A DNA stretch of 64,000 bases, taken from assembly GCF_030296935.1 (NCBI RefSeq), contig NZ_AP028032.1:558001-622000 (forward strand). Direction: 5' to 3'. The DNA is from Coprobacter fastidiosus. GTDB lineage: Bacteria; Bacteroidota; Bacteroidia; Bacteroidales; Coprobacteraceae. A program made the translations under genes and the position numbers. This document shows, piece after piece, positions 1 to 8,032 of the stretch; positions within the stretch are counted from its first letter, which is position 1; every line of letters begins with the position of its first letter. The notes beneath the pieces were generated by a model, which did no database searches, had not been told where the DNA came from, and was given only the letters and a program-made list of their open reading frames with translations.

Positions 1-123
1 ATCATATTTTACACATACATACATATCTGTCAATGTGCAATCATCTTTTGTTCTTACCGTTTCTATAGCATTTGTAAATACCGATGAAATGTCATTATAA
101 AGCCTTTCTTTTGTAGCTTCCAT
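1..123 (-). CDS. Unknown protein, N-terminal fragment (runs off left edge)
   Basis: An open frame starts at an ATG at 123 and is still open at base 1, giving 41 residues that begin MEATKERLYNDISSV. A good Shine-Dalgarno (GGGAGG) lies just upstream and a TAnnTTTG box about 25 bases upstream, so the start is credible. The visible part is soluble and mixed charged/polar, without a signal peptide. I do not recognise the family. It lies downstream of the inositol-lipid operon on the same strand but has its own promoter. Confidence 0.6.
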   Translation of the reverse strand, partial: MEATKERLYNDISSVFTNAIETVRTKDDCTLTDMYVCVKYD

Positions 124-147
124 TTTTTATCCTCCCATATTTGAATC

Positions 148-155
148 CAAAGATA
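148..155 (-). promoter_or_regulatory. Putative -7 promoter box for the left-edge gene
   Basis: On the minus strand this reads TATCTTTG, an exact TAnnTTTG match, 25 bases upstream of the ATG at 123. Copies of CAAA (TTTG on the minus strand) at 172-175 and 179-182 are candidate -33 boxes, at spacings of 16 and 23 that are slightly outside the usual 19-21. Confidence 0.45.
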
Positions 156-231
156 CATAAAAATAAAGAATCAAAGATCAAAGCCCACTTATTTCTTACT
201 TTATTTCTGAAATTTCACAATCTAAATAATA

Positions 232-1170
232 TTAAGCCTCTATATAATGCTGATATCGGTTGAAAAATTTTATGAATCCAGGAATTTTCATCAATCCTTT
301 TTCAAAAAAGAGGATTCCTAACAATGCACATGTAATACCGAGTAGTACGTCAATAATATAATGATGAGAAGAATAAACCGCAGTAAACCAAATACCACAC
401 ATAAGAACTGCAAAGATCGTGATAATAGCCGGATGACATTTTTTTACTAATGCATAATAAAAGGCTACAACCATATATGCTGCATGTAAAGATGGTATTG
501 CTGCAAAAACATTCGAATTACGACTATACAGCGAATCGAAAATCGGCAATCCGACCAATTCGTCAAAGCGACCAAGTGCAGCAGTATTACCCGGTGTATT
601 AAGTATTGCTTCAAAACCGTAATTTATTGCATACCAAGGAGGTGCTGCAGGGTGAATATAATAGCCCGCGAATCCTATTAGATTTACCAATAAAAAAACT
701 ATTGAAAACCGAAGATACAAACGCCTGTCTTTTTTCAGATATAGCCAAAGACCGAAAGCGATAGGAACAGGAACCCAACATAAATAAAAAAAGCCTGCAA
801 GAATATCCGATATTACGGAATGATGCAAAGCAAAATATTCACAAGGAATGAGTAAAGTTCCATTTTCTTCTATTCCAAATAAAAACTTTTCAAGATCATA
901 TAAATTCCGCACATCAATAGGGTTGACTTCATAGTTAGGATATACACGCATCCAGTCATATGAAATTCCAAAAATAAAAAACGGCAATAATCCTACAGCT
1001 AACTTTCTTGTTGACTTTCCTGCAAAAAACAAGATTAAGAAAATAGATACTATTAATAAATGTTCCGGACGCAATCCAACAAAAACAGTTGTTATTGCAA
1101 TAAATATAATTGCAATAACAACTACGGTTAAGATTTCGTTTCTTGAAGGTAGAGAGTTTAATATTTTCAT
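232..1170 (-). CDS. PAP2/AUR1-type inositol-phosphoceramide synthase
   Basis: A 312-residue polytopic membrane protein of the PAP2 phosphatase superfamily. PSLHA at residues 226-230 and HxxxD (H270, D274) form the expected catalytic His-His-Asp set. AAPPWY at 175-180 resembles fungal AUR1-type enzymes rather than plain phosphatases. Family knowledge: in Bacteroides the equivalent gene of this cluster makes inositol phosphoceramide from phosphatidylinositol and ceramide. It is the last gene of the operon, 4 bases after the CDP-alcohol transferase. The role rests on synteny and motifs; a generic lipid phosphatase cannot be excluded. Confidence 0.82.
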   Translation of the reverse strand: MKILNSLPSRNEILTVVVIAIIFIAITTVFVGLRPEHLLIVSIFLILFFAGKSTRKLAVGLLPFFIFGISYDWMRVYPNYEVNPIDVRNLYDLEKFLFGIEENGTLLIPCEYFALHHSVISDILAGFFYLCWVPVPIAFGLWLYLKKDRRLYLRFSIVFLLVNLIGFAGYYIHPAAPPWYAINYGFEAILNTPGNTAALGRFDELVGLPIFDSLYSRNSNVFAAIPSLHAAYMVVAFYYALVKKCHPAIITIFAVLMCGIWFTAVYSSHHYIIDVLLGITCALLGILFFEKGLMKIPGFIKFFNRYQHYIEA

Positions 1171-1174
1171 AAAT

Positions 1175-1837
1175 CTACAAATTCATTACTTTACGACAAT
1201 GAGCTAAGCGAGTAAATGCCGTAATGTTAGAAAAAATAGCAATAATGAGCAGTGCTGCCTCAAATATGTAAATAGGATTTAACACAGATTCTTCATGTAT
1301 AAAAAAAGAAGACACCCCACATCCTAATGCTCCAATAGCTGTTAATACAACCCGTTCTGGACGCTGCATAAACCCTACTTTACATTCTATGCCGAGACCT
1401 TCTGCTCTAGCCCTAACATAACTGACCATCAATGATCCGACTAATGCAATAAATGCAATTATAAACCCGACAACATAACCTTGTGCCATCATATAGGAAC
1501 AGATCCCTAAAAACACGATCAATTCACTGTACCTGTCAAGTACCGAATCATATAATGCGCCAAAAGAAGAACTCATTTTTCCAATACGTGCAACTTGTCC
1601 GTCCAACATATCGAATAATCCGGCAAATAAAATAACCCCGCCAGCCCAACCTATATAAGAGAAATCATTTTTTTCTCCATATATTCCTCCATAAATTAAA
1701 ATGACGGCTGATACAATATTAAAAAATAGCCCTGTGGTAGTTACAATATTAGGAGTTATCCCAACCTTTACTAACTTATGTACCACTGGATCAATGATTC
1801 TATAGATTATCTGCTGAGCCCAATCTCTGAATTTCAT
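1175..1837 (-). CDS. CDP-alcohol phosphatidyltransferase, probable phosphatidylinositol-phosphate synthase
   Basis: A 220-residue membrane enzyme with a complete CDP-alcohol phosphatidyltransferase signature: D76xxD79G80xxA83R84, then G93, D97 and D101. It should transfer a phosphatidyl group from CDP-diacylglycerol to an alcohol. Next to an inositol-phosphate synthase and a PgpA-type phosphatase the acceptor is most likely inositol phosphate, giving phosphatidylinositol phosphate. That substrate is inferred from the neighbours; the motif itself is shared with phosphatidylglycerol-phosphate and phosphatidylserine synthases. It starts at an ATG 17 bases after the GtrA-like gene. Confidence 0.85.
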   Translation of the reverse strand: MKFRDWAQQIIYRIIDPVVHKLVKVGITPNIVTTTGLFFNIVSAVILIYGGIYGEKNDFSYIGWAGGVILFAGLFDMLDGQVARIGKMSSSFGALYDSVLDRYSELIVFLGICSYMMAQGYVVGFIIAFIALVGSLMVSYVRARAEGLGIECKVGFMQRPERVVLTAIGALGCGVSSFFIHEESVLNPIYIFEAALLIIAIFSNITAFTRLAHCRKVMNL

Positions 1838-1854
1838 TCTTATGTACTTTAAAT

Positions 1855-2355
1855 TTAATTTCTACGTTTAAAAAAAAATTTCAGTTCGTGATTTCTATAA
1901 ACAAAAATACGCTGCATATTATAATTCCAAAAAAAAGCGACAGCTAAAGAAACCAATATTTTAGAAAATATAAACAGATTGTCTAAATAATGACCAAAAA
2001 TATTCTGAATATATATCACTTTAGTAATAGCTTCTGTTATAAGAAATGTTCCCCCGACATTGAGAAAAAGGCTTCCACACCAAACCAAAATATATTTAAT
2101 CACTATATTTATCTTTTTACAATTTTCTGGCCGGAATGTCCACTTATAATTAACGATACAATTAACAATTCCTCCGAAAAAAGAACCCGCAAAAGTTGCA
2201 TAGACATAATAAACGCTAAACAACTTTGCGAGTCCTATAGTAATAATGAAATCTATTATTGTCGCTAATTGAGAGGACAATTGTGCTCTCAAAAACATAA
2301 AGAAACCGTCTCTTTCCGAAACTATTTTTGCATATTTTTTTATCCGATCAACCAT
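1855..2355 (-). CDS. GtrA-like small membrane protein
   Basis: A 166-residue protein with about four hydrophobic segments and the layout of the GtrA family, small membrane proteins linked to flipping or transfer of polyprenyl-linked sugars. A short basic N-terminus precedes the first segment, and conserved GtrA-like text (NYKWTFRPE) lies around residues 68-76. Its start overlaps the end of the PgpA-like gene by 16 bases, suggesting translational coupling. Its role in inositol-lipid synthesis is not known to me; it may move a lipid or glycolipid intermediate across the membrane. Confidence 0.78.
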   Translation of the reverse strand: MVDRIKKYAKIVSERDGFFMFLRAQLSSQLATIIDFIITIGLAKLFSVYYVYATFAGSFFGGIVNCIVNYKWTFRPENCKKINIVIKYILVWCGSLFLNVGGTFLITEAITKVIYIQNIFGHYLDNLFIFSKILVSLAVAFFWNYNMQRIFVYRNHELKFFFKRRN

Positions 2356-2813
2356 CTTACTCCCATCAGCAAAAGAAAACTGTATATTCCGGCTAAAATA
2401 TCATCTGCCATTACACCGATTCCCCCTTCCAACTGTTCCATTTTACGAATACCCAGTGGCTTAAAGATATCAAAAAAGCGAAACAATAAAAAAGCAAACA
2501 AAATATACCAGACATTCCCTACCGGTACAGCAAGTAGAGCAATCCAAACTCCCACCATTTCATCAACAACCACTTTTGACGGATCTTTTCCCCACTCTGA
2601 TTCTAACTTATCGGCCGACCAAATTCCGGCTGCAGTAAAAAGAACTATAAGCAAACTTGTTACGACTAATAAGATATTGAACGGTATTACATAGAATAAT
2701 ACCGTCCAAATAATAACAGCAACAAGAGCTCCTGCCGTTCCAGGAGCAAATGGAGAAAATCCTGATCCGAAACCGGATGCGATAATTATATGGAATAATT
2801 TAGCTCTCTTCAT
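2340..2813 (-). CDS. PgpA-family phosphatase, probable phosphatidylinositol-phosphate phosphatase
   Basis: A 157-residue PgpA-family membrane phosphatase. Typical features are the N-terminal GFSPFAPGTAG stretch, the central VVDEMVGVW motif and ADDILAGIYS near the C-terminus. In the family these acidic motifs bind the metal used to remove phosphate from phosphatidylglycerol phosphate. Here the neighbours argue for dephosphorylation of phosphatidylinositol phosphate. I start it at the ATG at 2813 rather than a TTG five codons upstream, which leaves 37 bases after the inositol-phosphate synthase. Confidence 0.83.
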   Translation of the reverse strand: MKRAKLFHIIIASGFGSGFSPFAPGTAGALVAVIIWTVLFYVIPFNILLVVTSLLIVLFTAAGIWSADKLESEWGKDPSKVVVDEMVGVWIALLAVPVGNVWYILFAFLLFRFFDIFKPLGIRKMEQLEGGIGVMADDILAGIYSFLLLMGVRWLIG

Positions 2814-2850
2814 AAATCGATCCGACAAAATTATGCGATAGTTGCACTAA

Positions 2851-4140
2851 TTAATCCAAATAACTTGGAGCAGTCTCTCCTACCATATTTCGAAGAGTTT
2901 CTTTTACCATTCGCCATTGTTGGAACAGGTCATGCACCGGTTGATGTTCGAAATCATGCATCGGGCTTTTACAGAAGAATGACAACCATGTTTGGATACC
3001 ACACATTCCTGCACGCATCGCAAGATCACTGAAAATAACCAAATCAAGAGCTATAGGTGCGGCAAGAATAGAGTCCCGACAAAGGAAGTTGACTTTGATT
3101 TCCATAGGATATCCCATCCAGCCGAAAATATCGATATTATCCCAAGCTTCTTTATTATCTTTACGTGGAGGATAATAATTGATACGAACTTTATGATATA
3201 CATCACCATACAAATCAGGGAACTTTTCAGGCTCAAAAATATTATCAATAACAGATAATTTGCTGACTTCCTTTGTTTTGAAATTTTCAGGCTGATCAAG
3301 GACTTCTCCGTCTCTATTTCCTAAAATATTTGTAGAGAACCACCCACTAACACCTAACATTCGAGTCTTGAACATCGGAGCAAGAACCGTCTTCATCAAT
3401 GTCTGACCACTCTTGAAGTCCTTACCTGCAATAGGAATATTTTGTTTTTTCGAGAATTCCCACATAGCCGGAATATCTACACACAGATTCGGAGCACCCA
3501 TAATAAATGGAGCACCTTCTGCAATAGCAGCATAAGCATAGCACATACTTGGAGATATAACTTCCGTATTATTGTCTTTCATCGCTTTTTCCAGAGAAGC
3601 AAGAGACTTGTGTTCTTCACTCATCGGAATATAAATTTCGGTACTTGCAGCCCATAATACAACAATACGATCACAGTTATTTGCAGCTTTAAAATTACGA
3701 ATATCTTCCCGTAACTGCTTTACCATATCCCAACGTGTAGCAGCATTTTTAATATGAGTACCATTCAACCGTTTTGCAAAATTATGGTCGAATGCGGCAG
3801 GCATCGGTTTGATCGCCTGCAATTCGTCTTTTACAAGATTCAAATCTTTTTCTTTCAGAACCTCTGCATATAAGGCTGCATCGTATGTATTATCCGGAAA
3901 AATATCCCAACCTCCGAATACGATATCGTTCAGGTCAACCAAAGGAACAATATCCTTGATAAGTTTTTCGTTACCGTCTTGCATACGCATTGTAGCCATC
4001 TGTGTGATTGAGCCGATAGCTTTTGTCAATCCTTTACGGGCAGCTAATGTTCCTGTAATCATTGTGGTTGAGACAGCACCACCTACTCCCACAACCAAGA
4101 CACCCAAACGACCGTTTGCCGGCTTAATTTCCTGTTTCAT
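2851..4140 (-). CDS. Myo-inositol-1-phosphate synthase
   Basis: A 429-residue NAD-dependent enzyme that cyclises glucose 6-phosphate to myo-inositol phosphate, the committed step of inositol synthesis. The N-terminus shows the nucleotide-binding glycine loop GVGGAVSTT, and later segments such as GKDFKSGQT and the NFLCRDS region are typical of the family. The ATG at 4140 gives the length I expect for Bacteroides homologues; a TTG three codons upstream is less likely. It is the first gene of a five-gene operon read leftwards. The leader upstream may be about 260 bases long. Confidence 0.93.
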   Translation of the reverse strand: MKQEIKPANGRLGVLVVGVGGAVSTTMITGTLAARKGLTKAIGSITQMATMRMQDGNEKLIKDIVPLVDLNDIVFGGWDIFPDNTYDAALYAEVLKEKDLNLVKDELQAIKPMPAAFDHNFAKRLNGTHIKNAATRWDMVKQLREDIRNFKAANNCDRIVVLWAASTEIYIPMSEEHKSLASLEKAMKDNNTEVISPSMCYAYAAIAEGAPFIMGAPNLCVDIPAMWEFSKKQNIPIAGKDFKSGQTLMKTVLAPMFKTRMLGVSGWFSTNILGNRDGEVLDQPENFKTKEVSKLSVIDNIFEPEKFPDLYGDVYHKVRINYYPPRKDNKEAWDNIDIFGWMGYPMEIKVNFLCRDSILAAPIALDLVIFSDLAMRAGMCGIQTWLSFFCKSPMHDFEHQPVHDLFQQWRMVKETLRNMVGETAPSYLD

Positions 4141-4576
4141 TTCTTCCAAGTTTATAAAATTATGCGAATTTTCCGAGATTTCCCCTGAATATCCGCCAGT
4201 TTAGATATTATTATCAGTTAATTAAATTCCATTTATACACACTCTTAAATCTCCTTAGAAATCAATAAATTAACAAAATCACTCATTAATTATAAATTAC
4301 GATTTCCGAGGAGAAATTCAAACCCATAAATAAGATTATACCAAAATCAGGGAAAAACCTCTTTTTTATTGTCCCTACCCTAAATTCTTCTAATCAAAAT
4401 TGACTACGAAGGTACGGATTCTACAATGTATAAAAAAAGGTCTATTTGGTAGAAAAAATGTTCTAAAAAGAACATCGGTTTTACCGCATATCAACCTGAC
4501 ATATTAAATCAATGAGTATTTTCGGATAGCAAATAAAAATATTTTTATCCATAATGCAAAAAAAAGACAAAAATAT
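4141..4576. other. Divergent intergenic region between the inositol and Phe/Tyr operons
   Basis: No gene seen. Minus-strand TACCTTCG at 4407-4414 is a near match to the -7 box and could start the inositol operon, giving a ~260-nt leader; no -33 box is visible. A perfect 7-bp palindrome with a 4-base loop lies at 4458-4475 (ATGTTCT - AAAA - AGAACAT), enclosed by GGTA and TACC; it could be an operator or an RNA hairpin. Confidence 0.4.
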
Positions 4577-4606
4577 TTTGATTGAAAAAACAAATCATTA
4601 CTTTTG
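4577..4606 (+). promoter_or_regulatory. Promoter of the Phe/Tyr operon
   Basis: TTTG at 4577-4580 and TACTTTTG at 4599-4606 match the Bacteroidota -33 and -7 elements with 18 bases between them, one short of the usual 19-21. The transcript would start near 4613, about 18 bases before the first leader-peptide ATG. Confidence 0.7.
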
Positions 4607-4630
4607 TAGCCATAAAAATAACATAGTTGC

Positions 4631-4690
4631 ATGATGAACACTTTTAGTTTTACATATTTTTATTTCTATTTTTACTTTAAAAGAAAGTAA
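4631..4690 (+). CDS. Phe/Tyr leader peptide 1
   Basis: A 19-codon open frame, MMNTFSFTYFYFYFYFKRK, with six Phe and four Tyr codons including eight aromatic codons in a row. It lies between a promoter and a terminator-like hairpin ahead of pheA. This is the signature of a ribosome-mediated attenuation leader: when charged tRNA-Phe or tRNA-Tyr is scarce the ribosome stalls in the aromatic run. The antiterminator arm starts two bases after the stop codon. Translation may begin at either of the two adjacent ATGs. Confidence 0.85.
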   Translation: MMNTFSFTYFYFYFYFKRK

Positions 4691-4692
4691 AA

Positions 4693-4764
4693 CGGGATTT
4701 TTATTATAAAACAAAAATAAATAATATATTGAGAATCCCGTTCGAATGAGCGGGATTCTCAAGT
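4693..4764 (+). terminator. Attenuator 1: antiterminator and terminator hairpin
   Basis: The terminator is 4731-4760: GAGAATCCCG pairs with CGGGATTCTC, and TTC/GAG extends the stem to 13 pairs (one G-U) around a GAAT loop. The competing arm CGGGATTTTT at 4693-4702 can pair with all ten bases of 4731-4740 (two G-U pairs), abolishing the terminator. Only AAGTTTTAG follows, so the U-tract is short and termination may be partial. Confidence 0.75.
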
Positions 4765-4780
4765 TTTAGAATAATTGATT

Positions 4781-4837
4781 ATGAAAACCTTTCAACGATT
4801 TTACTTTTATTATTTTTATTACTTTATGAGCACATAA
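4781..4837 (+). CDS. Phe/Tyr leader peptide 2
   Basis: A second, unrelated 18-codon frame, MKTFQRFYFYYFYYFMST, with five Phe and five Tyr codons, nine of them consecutive. It starts 20 bases after the first terminator stem and is followed directly by a second antiterminator/terminator pair. It would give a second, serial test of Phe/Tyr tRNA charging on the same transcript. The codon order differs from leader 1, so it is not a simple recent duplication. Confidence 0.85.
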   Translation: MKTFQRFYFYYFYYFMST

Positions 4838-4909
4838 GGTGGGATTTTACATATCCGATATACAATAAATAAAGTATCCCACCTTTCAATGAAAGTGTGG
4901 GATTTTTTT
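4838..4909 (+). terminator. Attenuator 2: antiterminator and terminator
   Basis: The terminator at 4876-4902 pairs ATCCCAC with GTGGGAT and CTTTC with GAAAG (one bulged base, AAT loop) and is followed by seven T at 4903-4909. The competing arm GGTGGGAT at 4838-4845 starts immediately after the leader 2 stop codon and pairs perfectly with ATCCCACC at 4876-4883. A ribosome finishing leader 2 would cover this arm and let the terminator form. Confidence 0.85.
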
Positions 4910-4928
4910 AATTAGAAAACTCTTATAA

Positions 4929-5771
4929 ATGAAAAAAGTTGCTATACAAGGAATACCGGGTTGTTATCACGAAATGGCTGCCCGATCTTATTTTACCAAT
5001 GAAGAAGTAGAGGTTGAACCCTGTTTGACATTTCCTAATTTATTCGAGAAAATGAGCAAAGATGATTCTCTTCTCGGAATAATGGCAATAGAAAATACAA
5101 TTGCCGGATCTTTATTACAGAATCACGAACTATTACGCAAAAGCGATTTGAGTATCATCGGAGAATATAAGTTGAGAATTTCACATGTGCTCGCTGCCCT
5201 TCCTGGTGAAACTCTCGAAAATATATCCGAGATAAACTCTCACCCGATCGCTTTAATGCAATGCGAAGAATTTCTGAATCAATTACCTAATATTAAAATT
5301 GTAGAAAAAGACGATACTGCAGCCAGTGCCCGTGAAATACAAGAAAAAGGTCTCAAAGGCCATGCTGCAATTTGTAGCCGTCTGGCAGCAGAAATGTACG
5401 GGCTTAACATATTAGAGTCCGGTATAGAGACAAATAAGCGGAATTTTACCCGTTTTTTGGTATTAGCAGACAGTTGGCAAAGAGATGATCTTATTAATCG
5501 TCAAAGTATAAACAAAGCATCTCTTATTTTTACTCTCCCTCATACCAACGGAAGTTTATCAAAAGTCTTGACAATATTATCGTTCTATGATATAAATCTT
5601 ACAAAGATACAGTCTCTTCCAATAATCGGGAGAGAGTGGGAATACAGATTTTATGTCGATATAACATTTTCTGATTATACTCGGTATAAACAATCGTTAG
5701 AAGCAATCAAACCACTAACTAAAGATTTTAAAATACAAGGAGAATATGCTGAATTTACAGAAACACTCTGA
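4929..5771 (+). CDS. pheA: Prephenate dehydratase
   Basis: A 280-residue enzyme converting prephenate to phenylpyruvate, the branch to phenylalanine. The N-terminal two thirds is the dehydratase domain (start VAIQGIPGCYHEMAA, catalytic-region DDTAASAREI around residue 137). From about residue 198 an ACT domain follows (LPHTNGSLSKVLTILSFYDINLTKIQS), which in the family binds Phe for feedback inhibition. There is no fused chorismate mutase; that activity sits in the DAHP synthase gene downstream. It is the first structural gene after the two attenuators, and its end overlaps the aminotransferase gene by 26 bases. Confidence 0.95.
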   Translation: MKKVAIQGIPGCYHEMAARSYFTNEEVEVEPCLTFPNLFEKMSKDDSLLGIMAIENTIAGSLLQNHELLRKSDLSIIGEYKLRISHVLAALPGETLENISEINSHPIALMQCEEFLNQLPNIKIVEKDDTAASAREIQEKGLKGHAAICSRLAAEMYGLNILESGIETNKRNFTRFLVLADSWQRDDLINRQSINKASLIFTLPHTNGSLSKVLTILSFYDINLTKIQSLPIIGREWEYRFYVDITFSDYTRYKQSLEAIKPLTKDFKIQGEYAEFTETL

Positions 5772-6933
5772 TATATGCCCGGCTAACAGAGTAAGCCAAA
5801 TCAAAGAATACTACTTCTCAAAGAAGTTAAAAGAAGTGGCCGACATGAATGCAAAAGGGTTGGATGTTATTAGTCTTGGAATTGGTAGCCCAGACCGTCC
5901 ACCTCATATCCGAACAATAGATGCATTGTGCGAGGATAGCCGGAAAGAAGATGCCCACGGATATCAGCCTTACATCGGTATTCCAGCTTTACGAGAAGCA
6001 TTTTCTGATTGGTATAAACGATGGTACGGTGTAGAATTGAACCCTAAGACCGAGATACAGCCTCTTATCGGTTCTAAAGAAGGAATTTTACATATATCAT
6101 TGGCCTTTTTAAATCCCGGAGACGGTGTTTTAGTTCCTAATCCCGGATATCCGACATATACCTCTGTCAGTAAATTGGCCGAGGCACATATTATCAATTA
6201 CGAATTGACTGAAAAAAACGGATGGTTACCTGATTTTGAAGCGATCGAAAAGAATGATTTGTCAAATGTAAAACTGATGTGGGTCAACTATCCTCATATG
6301 CCGACAGGAACTCCTGCATCCATAAATTTGTTTGAAAGGTTAGTTGCATTCGGGAAAAAGCATAATATCATTATTATAAATGATAATCCTTATAGCTTCA
6401 TACTTAATGAAAAGCCTTTAAGCATTCTTTCTGTCCCCGGAGCTAAAGATATTTGCATAGAAATGAATTCGATGAGTAAAGCTCATAATATGCCGGGATG
6501 GCGTATCGGAATGTTAGCATCGAATCCCCAATTTGTCGAATGGATTCTCCGTGTAAAAAGCAATATCGATTCCGGAACATTCCGACCCATGCAAAAGGCT
6601 GCGGTTATAGCTTTGTCTTCTGGTCCGGAATGGTATGAGAGTATGAATGCGGTATATAGAAAACGCAGAAAGATTGCAGAAAAAATTGCAGAAGAATTAG
6701 GCTGTTCTTTCAACTCGAAACAAACAGGAATGTTCCTTTGGGCAAAAATTCCCGATCATATAACCAGCAGTGCAGAACTTGCAGATAAAGTATTATATGA
6801 AGCCCAAGTTTTTATAACACCGGGAATAGTTTTCGGAAGTTTGGGAGACCGATACATACGGCTCTCGCTTTGTGCTAATGAAGCGGCCCTATTAGAAGCT
6901 CTCGACAGAATCAAAAATCGTCTTAATAAATAA
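5746..6933 (+). CDS. PLP-dependent class I aminotransferase, probably aromatic
   Basis: A 395-residue fold-type I aminotransferase. The PLP lysine lies in MNSMSKAHNMPGWRIG (about residue 245) and NDNPYSF (about 214-220) supplies the family Asp/Tyr contacts. Placed between pheA and the DAHP synthase gene it most likely transaminates phenylpyruvate and hydroxyphenylpyruvate, or prephenate; the substrate is inferred from context, and aspartate or diaminopimelate aminotransferases share this fold. The ATG lies inside the pheA end with AAGGAGA three bases before it, so translation is probably coupled. Confidence 0.85.
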   Translation: MLNLQKHSDICPANRVSQIKEYYFSKKLKEVADMNAKGLDVISLGIGSPDRPPHIRTIDALCEDSRKEDAHGYQPYIGIPALREAFSDWYKRWYGVELNPKTEIQPLIGSKEGILHISLAFLNPGDGVLVPNPGYPTYTSVSKLAEAHIINYELTEKNGWLPDFEAIEKNDLSNVKLMWVNYPHMPTGTPASINLFERLVAFGKKHNIIIINDNPYSFILNEKPLSILSVPGAKDICIEMNSMSKAHNMPGWRIGMLASNPQFVEWILRVKSNIDSGTFRPMQKAAVIALSSGPEWYESMNAVYRKRRKIAEKIAEELGCSFNSKQTGMFLWAKIPDHITSSAELADKVLYEAQVFITPGIVFGSLGDRYIRLSLCANEAALLEALDRIKNRLNK

Positions 6934-6954
6934 ATTAATAATAAAAACACAGTC

Positions 6955-8028
6955 ATGACAGAAACATTAAACTTCGAATCAATTTTATTACCCGGCATAG
7001 AAGCTAAACGTCCTCTTATAATGGCAGGACCTTGTAGTGCTGAAACGGAAGAACAGGTGTTAGAAACAGCAAAAGGTCTGGCAACTCAAGGAATCAAGAT
7101 ATTTCGAGCTGGAATATGGAAACCTAGAACAAAACCGGGAGGTTTTGAAGGTGTCGGTACAGAAGGACTGGCTTGGTTAAAGAAAGTAAAAGAAACTACT
7201 GGAATGTATACAGCAACCGAAGTTGCTAATCAGCATCATGTATTTGAAGCCTTAAAACATGGTATTGATATCCTTTGGGTCGGGGCACGTACTACGGCAA
7301 ATCCTTTTGCTGTGCAAGAAATTGCCGACGCTCTTAAGGGGGTGGATATTCCCATTTTAATTAAAAATCCGGTCAATCCAGATCTCGAACTTTGGATTGG
7401 GGCAATAGAAAGAATCTATAATGCCGGACTCCATCGAATCGGAGCAATACATCGAGGATTCAGCTCTTATGATAAGAGACTTTACCGAAATTTGCCACAG
7501 TGGCATATTCCTATCGAACTTCGTCGACGTCTTCCGAATTTACCGATAATTTGCGATCCGAGTCATATAGGGGGAAAACGCGATCTCGTGGCGCCTTTAT
7601 GCCAGCAAGCTATGGATATGGGATTTGACGGGTTAATTATAGAATCTCATTGTAATCCCGATTGTGCATGGAGTGATAAAAATCAGCAAATAACACCGGA
7701 TGTTCTCAATTTTATTTTAAATATGTTAGTTATCCGGGAAACGACCCAAACTACAGAAAATTTATCGGAACTTAGAAGGCAGATCGACGAATTGGATAAT
7801 CAATTGCTGGAATTATTGGCCAAACGGATGCGTATATCTCGAGAAATCGGGCAATATAAAAAAGAACACGATATGACAGTCTTACAACCGACCCGTTATG
7901 ATGAGATTTTAAGTAAACGGATCAACCAGGCAATAGATCTAGATATGGACGGAGAATTTATGAAATCGGTTTTACAGGCAATTCACGAAGAGTCAGTAAG
8001 GCAACAAATGAATATTTTGAATAAATAA
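6955..8028 (+). CDS. Bifunctional DAHP synthase / chorismate mutase
   Basis: A 357-residue fusion. Residues 1 to about 255 are a DAHP synthase of the compact KDO8P-synthase-like type (MAGPCSAETEEQ, KPRTKPGGFEGVG, CDPSHIGGKRD), condensing PEP and erythrose 4-phosphate. Residues from about 268 form an AroQ chorismate mutase helix bundle (LRRQIDELDNQLLELLAKRM), which rearranges chorismate to prephenate. One protein therefore supplies the pathway entry and the substrate of both pheA and tyrA. The fused mutase may also act as the feedback sensor, as reported for other such fusions. Confidence 0.93.
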   Translation: MTETLNFESILLPGIEAKRPLIMAGPCSAETEEQVLETAKGLATQGIKIFRAGIWKPRTKPGGFEGVGTEGLAWLKKVKETTGMYTATEVANQHHVFEALKHGIDILWVGARTTANPFAVQEIADALKGVDIPILIKNPVNPDLELWIGAIERIYNAGLHRIGAIHRGFSSYDKRLYRNLPQWHIPIELRRRLPNLPIICDPSHIGGKRDLVAPLCQQAMDMGFDGLIIESHCNPDCAWSDKNQQITPDVLNFILNMLVIRETTQTTENLSELRRQIDELDNQLLELLAKRMRISREIGQYKKEHDMTVLQPTRYDEILSKRINQAIDLDMDGEFMKSVLQAIHEESVRQQMNILNK

Positions 8029-8032
8029 AACG

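Noticed and set aside
2269-2694. 141-codon plus-strand frame opposite the PgpA-like gene
   Set aside because: It is the antisense shadow of two well-supported overlapping genes and has no recognisable domain.
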